Assembly (NCBI RefSeq): GCF_963455295.1
Contig: NZ_OY734020.1
Coordinates: 124,001-188,000, forward strand
Direction: 5' to 3'
Source of the DNA: Candidatus Thiodiazotropha sp. CDECU1
GTDB taxonomy: Bacteria > Pseudomonadota > Gammaproteobacteria > Chromatiales > Chromatiaceae
DNA: 64,000 nt
Shown here: piece by piece, positions 63,932-64,000 of the stretch
How positions within the stretch are numbered: the first letter of the stretch is position 1
How the letters are laid out: each line of letters opens with the position of its first letter
The notes under the pieces: model-generated
Told to the model about the DNA's origin: nothing
Databases searched by the model: none
Seen by the model: the letters and a program-made list of their open reading frames with translations, nothing else
Program-made: the position numbers and the translations under genes

Positions 63932-64000
63932 TTAGTTCTTCTTGTTAGTGACCGACTTGATTTCACTGAAGCGGGCGCCCACTACCGGAAGGTCCGACTG
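63932..64000 (-). CDS. C-terminal end of an unidentified minus-strand gene
   Basis: An open frame enters from the right edge and ends at the TAA complementary to 63932-63934. Only 22 residues are visible (ending EIKSVTNKKN). No family can be assigned. It is convergent with the fructosamine kinase gene, 30 bases apart. Confidence 0.35.
   Translation of the reverse strand, partial: QSDLPVVGARFSEIKSVTNKKN

Overview
The window is a gene-dense bacterial chromosome segment of roughly 54% GC. About 56 protein genes lie on both strands and no rRNA or tRNA gene was seen. Gene content points to a gammaproteobacterium: QmcA/NfeD, PrlC, TsaC-AroE-gamma-carbonic anhydrase, FeoABC, ArgS followed by a SPOR protein, PhoB-Pst-PhoU, and a choice-of-anchor-H protein with a GlyGly-CTERM-like tail. 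The overall flavour (heme-linked sensor kinase, polyphosphate kinase 2, glycogen phosphorylase, many intergenic palindromes) would suit a sulfur-oxidising Chromatiales/Sedimenticola-like lineage. That placement is inference from gene style, not from a marker gene.

Layout. 1-4.4 kb: CNNM/CorC-type membrane proteins, UspA and a Na+/phosphate cotransporter. 4.4-7.1 kb: envelope and secreted proteins (His-rich protein, choice-of-anchor H protein, LEA14-type lipoprotein). 7.1-12.5 kb: a membrane-bound C13 caspase-like protein and MetH. 12.8-18 kb: a membrane-anchored response regulator, MsrA, hydrolase, OsmC, a UDG-like protein and an oxidoreductase. 18-22.4 kb: a signalling cluster with a heme-binding-type sensor kinase, a REC-degenerate HD protein and a REC-HDOD protein whose phospho-acceptor Asp is Glu. 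22.6-26.6 kb: NfeD/QmcA, diverging from an operon of TtcA-like, CBS and ion-transporter genes. 27-35.2 kb: PrlC, a CNP1-like protein, GIDE-LemA, gamma carbonic anhydrase, AroE, HemB, thioredoxin and TsaC. 35.3-38.3 kb: two copies of a complex palindromic (MITE-like) element bracketing an output-less sensor and a MlaC-like protein. 38.3-43.7 kb: a Met-rich secreted protein, membrane methyltransferase, PPK2, ClC channel and a methyltransferase. 43.7-46.7 kb: FeoABC behind a Fur box. 46.7-49.6 kb: SPOR protein, ArgS, PilZ. 49.6-56.1 kb: PhoB-PstSCAB-PhoU with two Pho boxes. 56-64 kb: glycogen phosphorylase, an FG-GAP repeat lipoprotein, PriA, a DnaA-box-rich intergenic region and a fructosamine kinase.

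Phosphorus handling recurs: a Na+/Pi cotransporter with a PhoU-like tail, the complete Pst/PhoU/PhoB locus and PPK2 lie within 56 kb. The most unusual sequence structure is the pair of 269/323-bp elements at 35306-35574 and 37924-38246. Each has long near-perfect terminal inverted repeats, two internal long hairpins that themselves carry apical hairpins, and TA at both ends. The second copy has gained two nearly identical 27-bp modules at the arm junctions. Remnants of the same termini occur at 6686-6702 and 8591-8613.
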